Shown piece after piece: positions 1 through 7,286 of a DNA stretch of 64,000 bases (within the stretch, counting starts at the first letter, position 1; every line of letters starts with the position of its first letter). The translations under genes were made by a program, and so were the position numbers. The notes beneath the pieces were generated by a model. The model was not told where the DNA came from and did no database searches. It was given only the letters and a program-made list of their open reading frames with translations. The stretch comes from Haloplanus natans DSM 17983 (GTDB lineage Archaea; Halobacteriota; Halobacteria; Halobacteriales; Haloferacaceae), in assembly GCF_000427685.1 (NCBI RefSeq), contig NZ_KE386573.1, forward strand, positions 1,658,938 to 1,722,937, written 5' to 3'.

Positions 1-1
1 C

Positions 2-505
2 AGTCAGTTTCTCGATGAGTTGGGAGTCCAACGTAGTCACGTCGCGGTTCACAACTGGGTGCATAAGGCTGATCTACAGCCGATTTCGACGGTGAGTGCG
101 GATCAACTTGCGGTCGACGAGAAGGTGATCCGCATCAACGGCGACGACTACTGGCTGTACGGTGCCGTTGATCCCGAAACGAACGATATCCTGCAGTTTA
201 GGCTGTTTCCGACGACGACGAAACAGACAACGCGATGGTTTCTGGCCGAGCTGCATCGGCAATATCGGCTCGATGGCGTCGAGTTCCTCGTCGACGATGC
301 CGATTATCTAGTGAACGTTCTCGACGAAGACGGCTACCGATTCCGGATGATTTCACACGGGAATCGGAATGCTATCGAACGTGTCTTTTGGGAGATAGAA
401 CGACGAACCTCCTCGTTTGCAACTAGTTTTAGCCATGTCGAACCGCAGACAGCAGAATCGTGGCTCCAAGCCCTCGCCGTCCGGCACAATTCACGCCAAA
501 GTTAA
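2..505 (+). CDS. IS6-family transposase, 5' end outside window
   Basis: DDE transposase of the IS6 type found in haloarchaeal insertion sequences; it would catalyse cut-and-paste or cointegrate transposition. The open frame runs in from the window edge, so the N-terminal DNA-binding part is missing here. Visible are the first catalytic Asp in LAVDEK, the second in LVDDADYL and the catalytic Glu in AIERVFWEIERR, so the core is intact to the TAA stop. The 3' end lies 62 bp from the convergent phosphatase gene. I cannot see a terminal inverted repeat with certainty after the stop, so the edge of the element is not defined. The family assignment rests on DDE spacing and overall look. Confidence 0.85.
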   Translation, partial: SQFLDELGVQRSHVAVHNWVHKADLQPISTVSADQLAVDEKVIRINGDDYWLYGAVDPETNDILQFRLFPTTTKQTTRWFLAELHRQYRLDGVEFLVDDADYLVNVLDEDGYRFRMISHGNRNAIERVFWEIERRTSSFATSFSHVEPQTAESWLQALAVRHNSRQS

Positions 506-567
506 CGCGACCGAAAGTGTGAGACGCCGATCCGGCCGCGTGCCGGCGACTCGGGACGGCGCCGCGC

Positions 568-1338
568 CTACGACAGAAGCGCCAACAGGTCGTCGTGAAT
601 CCCACCGCCGGAGGCGACCAGTCCTTCGCTCCGCGGCGTCCAGCGGTCGCCCGAGAGGTCGGTGACGGTCCCCCCGGCCTGCCGGATCAGGTGGACGCCC
701 GCGACGGTGTCCCACGGGTGGGCCGGAACGACGCCGACCGCGGCGTCGACGCGCCCGTCCGCGACGAACGAGAGCGTCGCCTGCGCCGAGCCCAGTCGGC
801 GCACGTCGCCGACGGTGGGTGAGAGGGTATCGAGCAAGCGCCCGTAGGCGCCGCCGTGTTCGCGGCCGTACCGGAGCGTCGGCGCGACGATGCTCGTCTC
901 CAGAGTCGTCGCGTCGCTGACCGACGCCGGGTCGTCGTCGACGATGGCGCCGTCGCTCCCCGCGTGATACTCGGCGTCGATGGCCGGGAGACAGTTCGCG
1001 GCGGCGACCGTCTCGCCGTCCTTGACGACGGCGACGCTCGTCGCCCAGACGGGCACCCCGCGGACGTAGTTCGTCGTCCCGTCGATGGGGTCGATCACCC
1101 ACGCCGTCTCGCCCGGACGGAGCCGCTGTCGACCGTCACCCTCCTCGCCGACGACGGCGTCCTCGGGGTACGCGTCGGCGATGCACTCGACGATCCGGCG
1201 CTGCGCTCCGGTGTCGGCTTCCGTGACGTAGTCGGTCGCCGACCCCTTCGTCGCCACGTCGAGCGCCGTACCGAACAGGTCGGTGGCGACGGCTGCGCCC
1301 TCGCGGGCCGCCCGAACCGCCATCGTCTCACGATCCAT
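568..1338 (-). CDS. Inositol monophosphatase family phosphatase
   Basis: 256-residue member of the Mg-dependent IMPase/FBPase superfamily, which hydrolyses sugar or inositol phosphates. The metal-binding signature is complete: GEEG at residues 64-67, DPIDGTTNY at 83-91 and the C-terminal HPWDTVAG with WD at 209-210. Length matches the family. In archaea such proteins often act on both inositol-1-phosphate and fructose-1,6-bisphosphate, so the substrate cannot be fixed from sequence. It shares its direction with the SDR gene upstream (51 bp between the SDR stop and this start) and may be co-transcribed with it. The start MDRETMAVRA is the only reasonable one. Confidence 0.9.
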   Translation of the reverse strand: MDRETMAVRAAREGAAVATDLFGTALDVATKGSATDYVTEADTGAQRRIVECIADAYPEDAVVGEEGDGRQRLRPGETAWVIDPIDGTTNYVRGVPVWATSVAVVKDGETVAAANCLPAIDAEYHAGSDGAIVDDDPASVSDATTLETSIVAPTLRYGREHGGAYGRLLDTLSPTVGDVRRLGSAQATLSFVADGRVDAAVGVVPAHPWDTVAGVHLIRQAGGTVTDLSGDRWTPRSEGLVASGGGIHDDLLALLS

Positions 1339-1389
1339 TGGGGGGCCTTACCGCGTGTCGCGACAAGAACGGTTCGGTCGCACTCCTCG

Positions 1390-2166
1390 CTACTCCCCGA
1401 ACGCGCCGTGGGTGAAGCCGTCGTCCACCGTCAGGACGGTCCCGTTCGTGTAGCTCGCGGCGTCGCTGGCGAGGTAGATGGCCGCGCCGACGACCTCCCC
1501 CGGATCGGCCAGCCGTCCGGTCGTCGTCCGGCGGGCGATCTCGGCGTGGCGCTCCGTCCCCTCGTCGTACGTCCCCCCGGTCTGTTCGGTGCGGACGAAG
1601 CCGGGACGGATGGCGTTCACCCTGATCTCGGGGCCGAGCTCTTCCGCGGCGACGCGCGTGAACGCGTCGATCCCGCCTTTCGCCGTCGTGTACGGCACGA
1701 GATTCGGGATCGCGAGCCCGTTCGAGATGGAGGAGATGGGGATGATCGCCCCCTCGTCCATGCGCTCCGCGAAAAGCTGTGTCGCGCGGTAGGTGCCGTC
1801 CAACTGCACGTCGAACACCGTCTGCCACTCCTCCTCGGTGCCGTCGGCCAGGCTCGACCGGGAGATGGCGCTCTGTGAGGCCACCAGCACGTCGATCCCG
1901 CCGAGGGCGTCGACCGTGGCGTCGCGCAGGTCGACCAGCGACTCGCGATCAGTCACGTCACAGGTCTTCTCGACCGTCTCGGCGCCGAGTTCGCGGAGTT
2001 CGGCCGCCGTCTCGGCCACGCTCTCGGCGCCCCGACTCGTCGCGACCACGTCGGCGCCGTCGGCCGCGAATCCGTGGGCCAGCGCCCGTCCGATACCGCT
2101 CGTCCCACCGATGACGACCGCCCGTTTGCCCGCGACCGTTACCGGCGTGTGGTCGTAATCCACCAT
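1390..2166 (-). CDS. Short-chain dehydrogenase/reductase (SDR)
   Basis: 258-residue classical SDR, an NAD(P)-dependent oxidoreductase. The Rossmann cofactor motif GGTSGIG is at residues 20-26, the catalytic Ser lies in PISSIS (about 145-148), and the YxxxK pair is Y159/K163 (YTTAK). The C-terminal part has the usual RPGFVRTE and LASDAASYTNG segments. The substrate is unknown. The start is 27 nt from the edge of an 82-bp palindromic element whose terminus (TTATATTG) falls where the TATA box should be, so the element may carry this promoter. Divergent from the BKACE gene. Confidence 0.92.
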   Translation of the reverse strand: MVDYDHTPVTVAGKRAVVIGGTSGIGRALAHGFAADGADVVATSRGAESVAETAAELRELGAETVEKTCDVTDRESLVDLRDATVDALGGIDVLVASQSAISRSSLADGTEEEWQTVFDVQLDGTYRATQLFAERMDEGAIIPISSISNGLAIPNLVPYTTAKGGIDAFTRVAAEELGPEIRVNAIRPGFVRTEQTGGTYDEGTERHAEIARRTTTGRLADPGEVVGAAIYLASDAASYTNGTVLTVDDGFTHGAFGE

Positions 2167-2192
2167 ACACCTCGGTCGGCCGTCCGCGACTT

Positions 2193-2274
2193 ATATTGTT
2201 TATTGTAAGTCATTACCGGTGGGTCACCGGACCGTCTTTGCGACTCACCGGTAACCAGTTACAATAAACACTAT
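2193..2274. repeat. 82-bp palindromic intergenic element, copy 1
   Basis: Near-perfect inverted repeat between the divergent SDR and BKACE genes. The left arm runs from ATATTGTTTATTG through TTACCGGTGGGTCAC; the right arm is its complement and ends ACAATAAACACTAT. The arms differ reproducibly just inside the ends (AAGTCATTA left, complement of AACTGGTTA right), which gives the element a direction. The same layout and exactly the same length recur at 9534, 28082, 28623 and 49456. Confidence 0.9.
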
Positions 2275-2337
2275 TAGCCGTTGTCACACGGCACCGATCC
2301 CCCACGCCTATACCGGTCGCCCTCCTCTCGGTCGACC

Positions 2338-3273
2338 ATGCGCGAACTCGACAAGACCATCGTCTCGTGTGCGGTGACCGGGGCGATCCACACGCCGACC
2401 ATGTCGCCACACCTCCCGATCACCGCCGATGAGATAGCGTCCGAGGCCATCGCGGCCGCCGAGGCCGGCGCCAGCATCGTCCACATCCACGTCCGCGACG
2501 AGACGACGGGCGAACCGATCACCGACCTCGACCTGTTCCGGCAGGTCGCCGAGACGATCGGGGCCGACTGCGACGCCATCGTCCAGCCGACGACCGGCGG
2601 CGCGCCGACGATGGCCCCGGAGGAGCGCATCCGGGTCGTCCCCGAACTCGAACCCGAGATGGCCTCCTGTAACATGGGGTCGATCAACTTCGGCCTCTAC
2701 CAACTGCTCGAAAAGTACGACGAGTTCGAGTACGATTGGGAACCGGAATACCTCGACGGCACCCGCGACCTGATCTTCCGGAACACCTTCGAGGATCTGG
2801 AGACCATCCTCCCCGTCTTCGAGGACCACGGCACCATGCCCGAACTCGAAGTGTACGACGTGGGCCACCTCTACAACGCGAAACACCTGCTCGACCGCGG
2901 CCTGTTGGAGACGCCGCTGCATATCCAGTTCGTCATGGGTATCCACGGCGGCATCGGCGCGAGCGCCGACAACCTCACCCACCTCGTCGACGTGGCCGAC
3001 GACCTCTTTGGCGACACGTACACGTTCTCGGTCATCGGCGCCGGGCGCAACGAGTTCCCCCTCGGCACGCAGGCCGTCTCGATGGGCGGGCACGCCCGCG
3101 TCGGCCTCGAGGACAACCTCTATCTCGAACGCGGACGGCTGGCGGAGAGCAACGCCGAACTCGTCGAGAAGATGGTCCGCCTCACACGCGAGGTTGCCGG
3201 ACGCGAGATCGCGACGCCGGCGGAGACACGCGAGTTCCTCGGTCTCGAGGGCCAGTCGGCCACCGACTTCTAA
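2338..3273 (+). CDS. BKACE family (DUF849) beta-keto acid cleavage enzyme
   Basis: 311-residue TIM-barrel enzyme of the family typified by 3-keto-5-aminohexanoate cleavage enzyme, which condenses a beta-keto acid with acetyl-CoA to give acetoacetate and a CoA ester. Zn-binding HIHVRD lies at residues 49-54, and EVYDVGH plus the GIHGG and SMGGHARVGLEDN segments are typical of the family. I chose MRELDKTIVS as start because a TATA-like CTATAC lies 25-30 nt upstream (2308-2313), consistent with a leaderless transcript. Natural substrates in this family vary widely (carnitine, lysine and other pathways), so the pathway is open. It is followed at 85 bp by a lyase with its own promoter. Confidence 0.88.
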   Translation: MRELDKTIVSCAVTGAIHTPTMSPHLPITADEIASEAIAAAEAGASIVHIHVRDETTGEPITDLDLFRQVAETIGADCDAIVQPTTGGAPTMAPEERIRVVPELEPEMASCNMGSINFGLYQLLEKYDEFEYDWEPEYLDGTRDLIFRNTFEDLETILPVFEDHGTMPELEVYDVGHLYNAKHLLDRGLLETPLHIQFVMGIHGGIGASADNLTHLVDVADDLFGDTYTFSVIGAGRNEFPLGTQAVSMGGHARVGLEDNLYLERGRLAESNAELVEKMVRLTREVAGREIATPAETREFLGLEGQSATDF

Positions 3274-3358
3274 CATCGATATCGACGCACAGCCGGCAGT
3301 GGACCCCCTCCAGCGGCGGTCGGAAAGCCTTTAGTACGGTCTCGGGGTACGCGAGTGC

Positions 3359-4615
3359 ATGCTTTGGGAGAACACCGAGCACTCGGCGAGCGAGGCGACG
3401 CTCCGGTATACGATGGAGCCGAAGGAGTTCGAGAACCGGTTTCTCCCGTACGACGTGCTGACGAACCTCGCACACGTGACGATGCTGAACCGGCAGGGGT
3501 TCCTGACCGACGACGAACTCGCCGACCTCCGGGCGGCACTCACCGACCTCTACCACGAGGCCGACGAGGTGGAAGGCGAGGACGTACACACGTTCGTCGA
3601 GGAGCGGGTCACCCGGCGAACGGAGGCGGGCAAGAAGATGCACCTTGCCCGTTCGCGCAACGATCAGGTGTTCGTCGACACGCGCCTGTTCATGAAGGAC
3701 GCGACCATCGACCTGGCCCACCGGATTCTCGACTTCGTCGACGCGCTCCGCACCTTCGCCGAGGAAGAGAACGTCTTGATTCCGGGCTACACCCACCAGC
3801 AACAGGCGATGCCGTCGTCGACGGGGCTGTGGGCGTCGAGCTACGTCGACGCGCTGATCGACGACCTGCGCTCCCTGCGAGCGACCTACCGCATCATCGA
3901 CTCGAACCCCCTCGGCGCCGCCGCGTCGTACGGCACCAGCCTCGACATCGACCGCGACCTGACGACCGAACTGCTGGGCTTCGCGGGGAAACAACACAAC
4001 CCCATCTACTGCTCGAATCGGGGCAAACAGGAGCTCCAACTGCTACAGACGCTCGATCTGGTGATGCTCGACATCCAGAAACTCGCCGAGGACATCATTA
4101 ACTTCTCCGAGGACCAGCAGTTCTTCGAACTCGACGACGACTACACTACGGGGAGTTCGATCATGCCCCAGAAGCGCAATCCGGACATCCTCGAACTCGC
4201 GCGGGCGAAAGCGGAGGAGGTGTCGGCGGGCAAGGAGGCCGTCCGGCGCATCATCGGCAAACTCCCGAGCGGCTACAACCGCGACAGCCAGCAGACCAAA
4301 GGCCACCTGATCGAGGGTATCGACACGGTGCGGGCGACGGTGGACATCCTCACGCCCCTGATCGAGAGCATGGAGCTTTCGGACGACTTCGAGATAGACG
4401 ACGGCATCTTCGCCGCCTACACCGCAAACCAGCTAGTCCAGGAGGGGATGGCCTTCCGCGACGCGTATCACGAGGTGAAATCGAGCGGGGAGTACGAACG
4501 CCACGACGAGGTGGCCGAACCGGTACACCAGCCGATCGGTGACCTGCGCGAGTTCTGGACCGCGGAGCGCGAGATGTTCGACGCGATGTCGGAGCGCTTG
4601 CTAACCACCGACTAG
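3359..4615 (+). CDS. Argininosuccinate lyase-like fumarase/aspartase superfamily protein
   Basis: 418-residue member of the fumarase/aspartase superfamily, closest in look to argininosuccinate lyase. Seen: ARSRNDQV at 97-104, GYTHQQ at 143-148, NPLGAAASYGTS, and the superfamily signature GSSIMPQKRNPD at 265-276. It departs from usual ArgH: the N-terminal WGGRF motif is absent and GYTHLQ reads GYTHQQ. No argG lies beside it. It could be a second lyase acting on a related amino acid, possibly linked to the BKACE neighbour; that is inference. A TATA-like TTTAGTA sits 22-30 nt upstream of the chosen ATG. Confidence 0.8.
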   Translation: MLWENTEHSASEATLRYTMEPKEFENRFLPYDVLTNLAHVTMLNRQGFLTDDELADLRAALTDLYHEADEVEGEDVHTFVEERVTRRTEAGKKMHLARSRNDQVFVDTRLFMKDATIDLAHRILDFVDALRTFAEEENVLIPGYTHQQQAMPSSTGLWASSYVDALIDDLRSLRATYRIIDSNPLGAAASYGTSLDIDRDLTTELLGFAGKQHNPIYCSNRGKQELQLLQTLDLVMLDIQKLAEDIINFSEDQQFFELDDDYTTGSSIMPQKRNPDILELARAKAEEVSAGKEAVRRIIGKLPSGYNRDSQQTKGHLIEGIDTVRATVDILTPLIESMELSDDFEIDDGIFAAYTANQLVQEGMAFRDAYHEVKSSGEYERHDEVAEPVHQPIGDLREFWTAEREMFDAMSERLLTTD

Positions 4616-4756
4616 TCGGCCGACCCGAACGTCGGACCACCACGCTCCCGCGTGGAGCGATTCGAGTTCGGCCAGTCGGCCGTCCCGAATCCTGTGGGCG
4701 GCCCGCCCTTCCCGGACGCAACGAATGTCCGACACGAAAAAAACGTCTGTGGCGGA

Positions 4757-4999
4757 TTACAGCGTACGTTCGTCGTCCGATTCGTTTCGGATCGCGGGGT
4801 CTTGCTGGTCGTCGACGACCTGCGTGAACAGATCCTCGTCGGTCGTCTGGGTCGGCGAGTCGTCCGTGTTGTACGCCGACACACCGAGCGAGAGCAGTTC
4901 TTCGACCGCCTGATCACGGTTGATGAACTCCCCGTCCTCGACGAGCTGTCGGATTTCGATATCCACGTCGTCCGGCAGCGAAACTTCCGCCGTAGGCAT
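4757..4999 (-). CDS. Ribbon-helix-helix (CopG-like) small protein
   Basis: 80-residue acidic protein. The N-terminal 45 residues (AEVSLPDDVDIEIRQLVEDG then a helix ending VEELLSLGVSAY) match a ribbon-helix-helix DNA-binding fold as in CopG/Arc-type regulators. The C-terminal half is a disordered acidic tail. I chose MPTAEVS as start because the beta strand begins there; an in-frame ATG nine nucleotides further upstream is possible. It stands alone between the lyase and the membrane protein, divergent from the latter, so it could regulate it, but nothing in the sequence proves that. Confidence 0.7.
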   Translation of the reverse strand: MPTAEVSLPDDVDIEIRQLVEDGEFINRDQAVEELLSLGVSAYNTDDSPTQTTDEDLFTQVVDDQQDPAIRNESDDERTL

Positions 5000-5048
5000 G
5001 CTCGGCACTCAGACGCTCCGGGGTATTAAAAACCCGGTTCGGCGACCC

Positions 5049-5060
5049 CGAACACGTTCG
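5049..5060. promoter_or_regulatory. Palindrome CGAAC-N2-GTTCG, site 1
   Basis: CGAACACGTTCG, a perfect 12-bp palindrome. It ends 39 nt before the ATG of the membrane protein gene at 5100. Three more palindromes of this type lie in the next 4 kb at the same distance from starts. No clear TATA box lies between this site and the start, as expected for an activator-dependent promoter. Confidence 0.75.
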
Positions 5061-5099
5061 CCGTAGCGTCGAGGGGGCGTCGCGGCCCACTACCCGATT

Positions 5100-6416
5100 A
5101 TGGCGACTATCCCCGGCGACGTGGACGCGGATCGAGGGCCACCGCTCTCGATACCGCTCCGGCATTTCGTCGCCGCGCTCGGCTTCCTGCTCGCCGGCTC
5201 GGCGCTCGGCGTCGCCGACGCGTTCGGCGTCGCATCCGGCCTCGCCCGCCTCGCTCACCTCCACCTCCTGCTGGTCGGGTTCGTCTGTCTCACCATCGCC
5301 GGCGCGATGACGCAGTTCGTCCCCGTCTGGTCGGGGACGGCGCTTTACTCCCGGCGACTCGCGCGCGCGCAGTTGTGGCTGATCGCCGGCGGAGTCGGAG
5401 CCTTCGCCGCCGCGCTCCTGACGAACCGACTCGCGGCCCTCCCGGCCGGCGGCGGTCTGATGCTCGCGGGCTTCTGGACGTTCGCCTACAACGTGGGGCG
5501 GACGCTCGCGGCGGCCCGCCCGCTGGACGTGACCGAACGCCACTTCGCAATCGCGCTCGCCTTCGTCGTTGCCCTCACGGCGCTCGGCGTCGTCCTCGCC
5601 GTCGGCTTCGTCACTCCCGTCTTCGGCGCGGCGGTGGCCCGGCCGGCCGCCGTCGCCACCCACGCCACCCTCGCCGTTTTCGGCGCCGTCCTCACGACCG
5701 TCTTCGGCGCCCTCTATCAGTTGGTCCCGATGTTCGGTCAGACCGACCTCGACGCGCTCGATCGCCGCCTCCAGCGGGTCGAGACGGTCGCCTACCCCGT
5801 CGGCGTCGTCGTCCTCGCGGCGGGGCGGCTCCTCCGATCCGCGCCGATGGCCCGCCTCGGCGCACTCCTCCTCCTCGCAGGCGTCCTCGCCTTCGTCGTC
5901 GTCCTCTCCCGGCGTCTCCGCGACGCCCGCGCCGAGCGGACGCCGATGCTCGTCCGGTACGCCCTCCTCGCGCCCACGCTCCTCTGCTGGGCGCTCGTGA
6001 CCCTCCCCGCGTGGCTCCACACGCCGCTCGCACCCGCCGCCCGCTTCGGCGCCCCGGGAACGACGCATCTCCTCGCCGTGATCGTCGTCCTCGTCCTCGT
6101 CGGAACGCTCTATCACGTCGTCCCCTTCCTCGTCTGGCTCCACCGCTACGCCGACCGTCTCGGGGTCGAGGCCGTCCCCATGATCGACGACCTCTACGAC
6201 GACCGCCTCGCGACGGTCGATCTCGCACTCGTCGCCGGCGGCGGCGCCCTCCTCGTCGTCGGCGAGTGGACGGGAGGAGGGACCGTCGCCCGCGTCGGCG
6301 GTGGCGGCCTCGCCGTTGGCCTCGCGGTCTTCGCGGCCAACCTGTCGCTCGTCGTGTGGCGTCACGCCCCCGACGCCCTCCGCCGTGAGTCGACGCCGGC
6401 GACCGGCTCCGACTGA
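5100..6416 (+). CDS. Multi-pass membrane protein resembling heme-copper oxidase subunit I / NnrS-type
   Basis: 438-residue integral membrane protein with about 12 hydrophobic helices. Histidines sit at recurring helix positions: H22, H53 and H55 (ARLAHLHLLLVG), a THATLAVFGAV helix, and near the C-terminus THLLAVIV and LYHVVPFLVWLHRYA. Repeats of the type G-A-x-x-Q-F/L-V-P-x-W/F (MTQFVPVW, YQLVPMF, YHVVPF) suggest internal duplication. This pattern resembles COX1/NorB-related or NnrS heme proteins of denitrifiers, but the usual oxidase signature is not present, so catalysis is unproven. A palindrome ends 39 nt before the start, tying it to the neighbouring RiPP/radical SAM cluster. Confidence 0.7.
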   Translation: MATIPGDVDADRGPPLSIPLRHFVAALGFLLAGSALGVADAFGVASGLARLAHLHLLLVGFVCLTIAGAMTQFVPVWSGTALYSRRLARAQLWLIAGGVGAFAAALLTNRLAALPAGGGLMLAGFWTFAYNVGRTLAAARPLDVTERHFAIALAFVVALTALGVVLAVGFVTPVFGAAVARPAAVATHATLAVFGAVLTTVFGALYQLVPMFGQTDLDALDRRLQRVETVAYPVGVVVLAAGRLLRSAPMARLGALLLLAGVLAFVVVLSRRLRDARAERTPMLVRYALLAPTLLCWALVTLPAWLHTPLAPAARFGAPGTTHLLAVIVVLVLVGTLYHVVPFLVWLHRYADRLGVEAVPMIDDLYDDRLATVDLALVAGGGALLVVGEWTGGGTVARVGGGGLAVGLAVFAANLSLVVWRHAPDALRRESTPATGSD

Positions 6417-6422
6417 TCGCGG

Positions 6423-6974
6423 TCAGAACGGCGTCGTCGCGCCGTCGTGTGGCGTCCGATCGGACTCGTCGGCCGTGGGGAGTTCGCCCGCGTCACGATA
6501 CGACGCCTCGAGCGCCGCGAGTCGGTCGTTGATCCGCTCGCTTCCCCCGTGCATCGGCGCGACCCGGACGCGAACGGGGTCGAACTCGTGGGCTGGCCCA
6601 ACGTCGTCGGCGTTCCACGCCCGGAACGACGCCGTCGCCAGCGTGTCGCTCTGCGGGCAGAACTCGGTTGTCGGCGTGAACTCCGCGCGGAGGACTGTCG
6701 GGTCCTCGGCGTCGACCGCGTACCGATAGCCCGCGTCCGTATGCCGGCTGTCGAGGTTCAGCCGCGCCAGGTTGTAGCCGAACGTCGCGTCGTAGACGGT
6801 GCGTGCCTCGAATCGCTCGCGGGTCAGGCGGTGGAACGCGGCGTGGTCACGCCCCGTCAGCACCCGGTGGCCGTCGAGGAACGGTCCGGGCGCCGGCAGG
6901 TGTGCTGGGACGAACGCGTCGTAGCCGTCGAAATCCTCGTCGCCGCTCGACCAGGGCCGGGGAACGATGGGCAT
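6423..6974 (-). CDS. Uncharacterised protein with conserved Cys/His motifs
   Basis: 183-residue soluble protein that I do not recognise with certainty. It has no signal peptide or membrane segment. Notable motifs are the stretch TEFCPQSDTLATASFRAW (one Cys, likely functional), VRVAPMHGGSERIND, and histidines in GRDHAAFHRL and DSRHTD. The C-terminus is a short acidic tail. It is the last gene on the minus strand of the cluster, 25 bp after the preceding stop, yet a palindrome starts 38 nt upstream of its ATG, so it probably also has its own promoter. Its stop lies 6 bp from that of the convergent membrane protein. A heme or Fe-S role is possible from context only. Confidence 0.7.
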   Translation of the reverse strand: MPIVPRPWSSGDEDFDGYDAFVPAHLPAPGPFLDGHRVLTGRDHAAFHRLTRERFEARTVYDATFGYNLARLNLDSRHTDAGYRYAVDAEDPTVLRAEFTPTTEFCPQSDTLATASFRAWNADDVGPAHEFDPVRVRVAPMHGGSERINDRLAALEASYRDAGELPTADESDRTPHDGATTPF

Positions 6975-6999
6975 GGACGACGGTACGGTCGCGGTCCCC

Positions 7000-7284
7000 C
7001 TACCCTCCGTCCCGAACGTGTTCGGGGTCGAACAGCCGGGCGACCGCCCGCGGGTCCTCGTCGGCCGCGTCCCGTGCTGGCGCGAAGACGCCGGCGGCGA
7101 TGCGGCCGGCCATGCGTTCGACGGTCCGTCGCTGTGCCGGCGTCAACCCGTCCAGTTGGGCCAGCGCGGTCCGCAGTTCCCGCTCCGCGACGACACGCTC
7201 GCAGTCGCGGAGGCGGCGGGCGAGGGGCGCCTCGGCCGCCGCATCGTCGTCGCCGTCGGCTTCGCGTGACAGCTGTGTTGCCAC
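7000..7284 (-). CDS. GluTR dimerisation-domain-like small protein
   Basis: 94-residue alpha-helical protein with a GTG start 2 nt after the radical SAM stop, so it is translationally linked to it. From residue 20 on (LARRLRDCERVVAERELRTA then LTPAQRRTVERMAGRIAAG) it resembles the C-terminal dimerisation helices of glutamyl-tRNA reductase (HemA). The catalytic and NADPH domains are absent. It might be a regulator or scaffold for heme or tetrapyrrole synthesis, or simply reuse the fold; the link to heme is inference. The stop lies inside the flank of palindrome site 2. Confidence 0.65.
   Translation of the reverse strand: MATQLSREADGDDDAAAEAPLARRLRDCERVVAERELRTALAQLDGLTPAQRRTVERMAGRIAAGVFAPARDAADEDPRAVARLFDPEHVRDGG
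7013..7024. promoter_or_regulatory. Palindrome CGAAC-N2-GTTCG, site 2
   Basis: CGAACGTGTTCG. It lies 38 nt upstream of the minus-strand gene starting at 6974 and overlaps the last codons of the gene ending at 7000. That places a probable internal promoter inside the minus-strand cluster. Confidence 0.7.
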
Positions 7285-7286
7285 GG

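Noticed and set aside
1..505. Complete insertion sequence
   Set aside because: The 5' part is outside the window and I could not identify terminal inverted repeats or target duplication on the visible side.
856..1878. 340-codon plus-strand frame
   Set aside because: Lies opposite two clear enzymes (phosphatase and SDR) and has a composition typical of antisense frames.
2193..2274. Simple intrinsic terminator
   Set aside because: It lies between divergent genes, has no T-run, and recurs with fixed length in all types of gaps.
4914..6365. Long minus-strand open frame of 483 codons opposite the membrane protein
   Set aside because: Asp/Glu/Arg/Gly-rich low-complexity translation without motifs; a shadow caused by high GC. 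The plus strand encodes clear hydrophobic helices.
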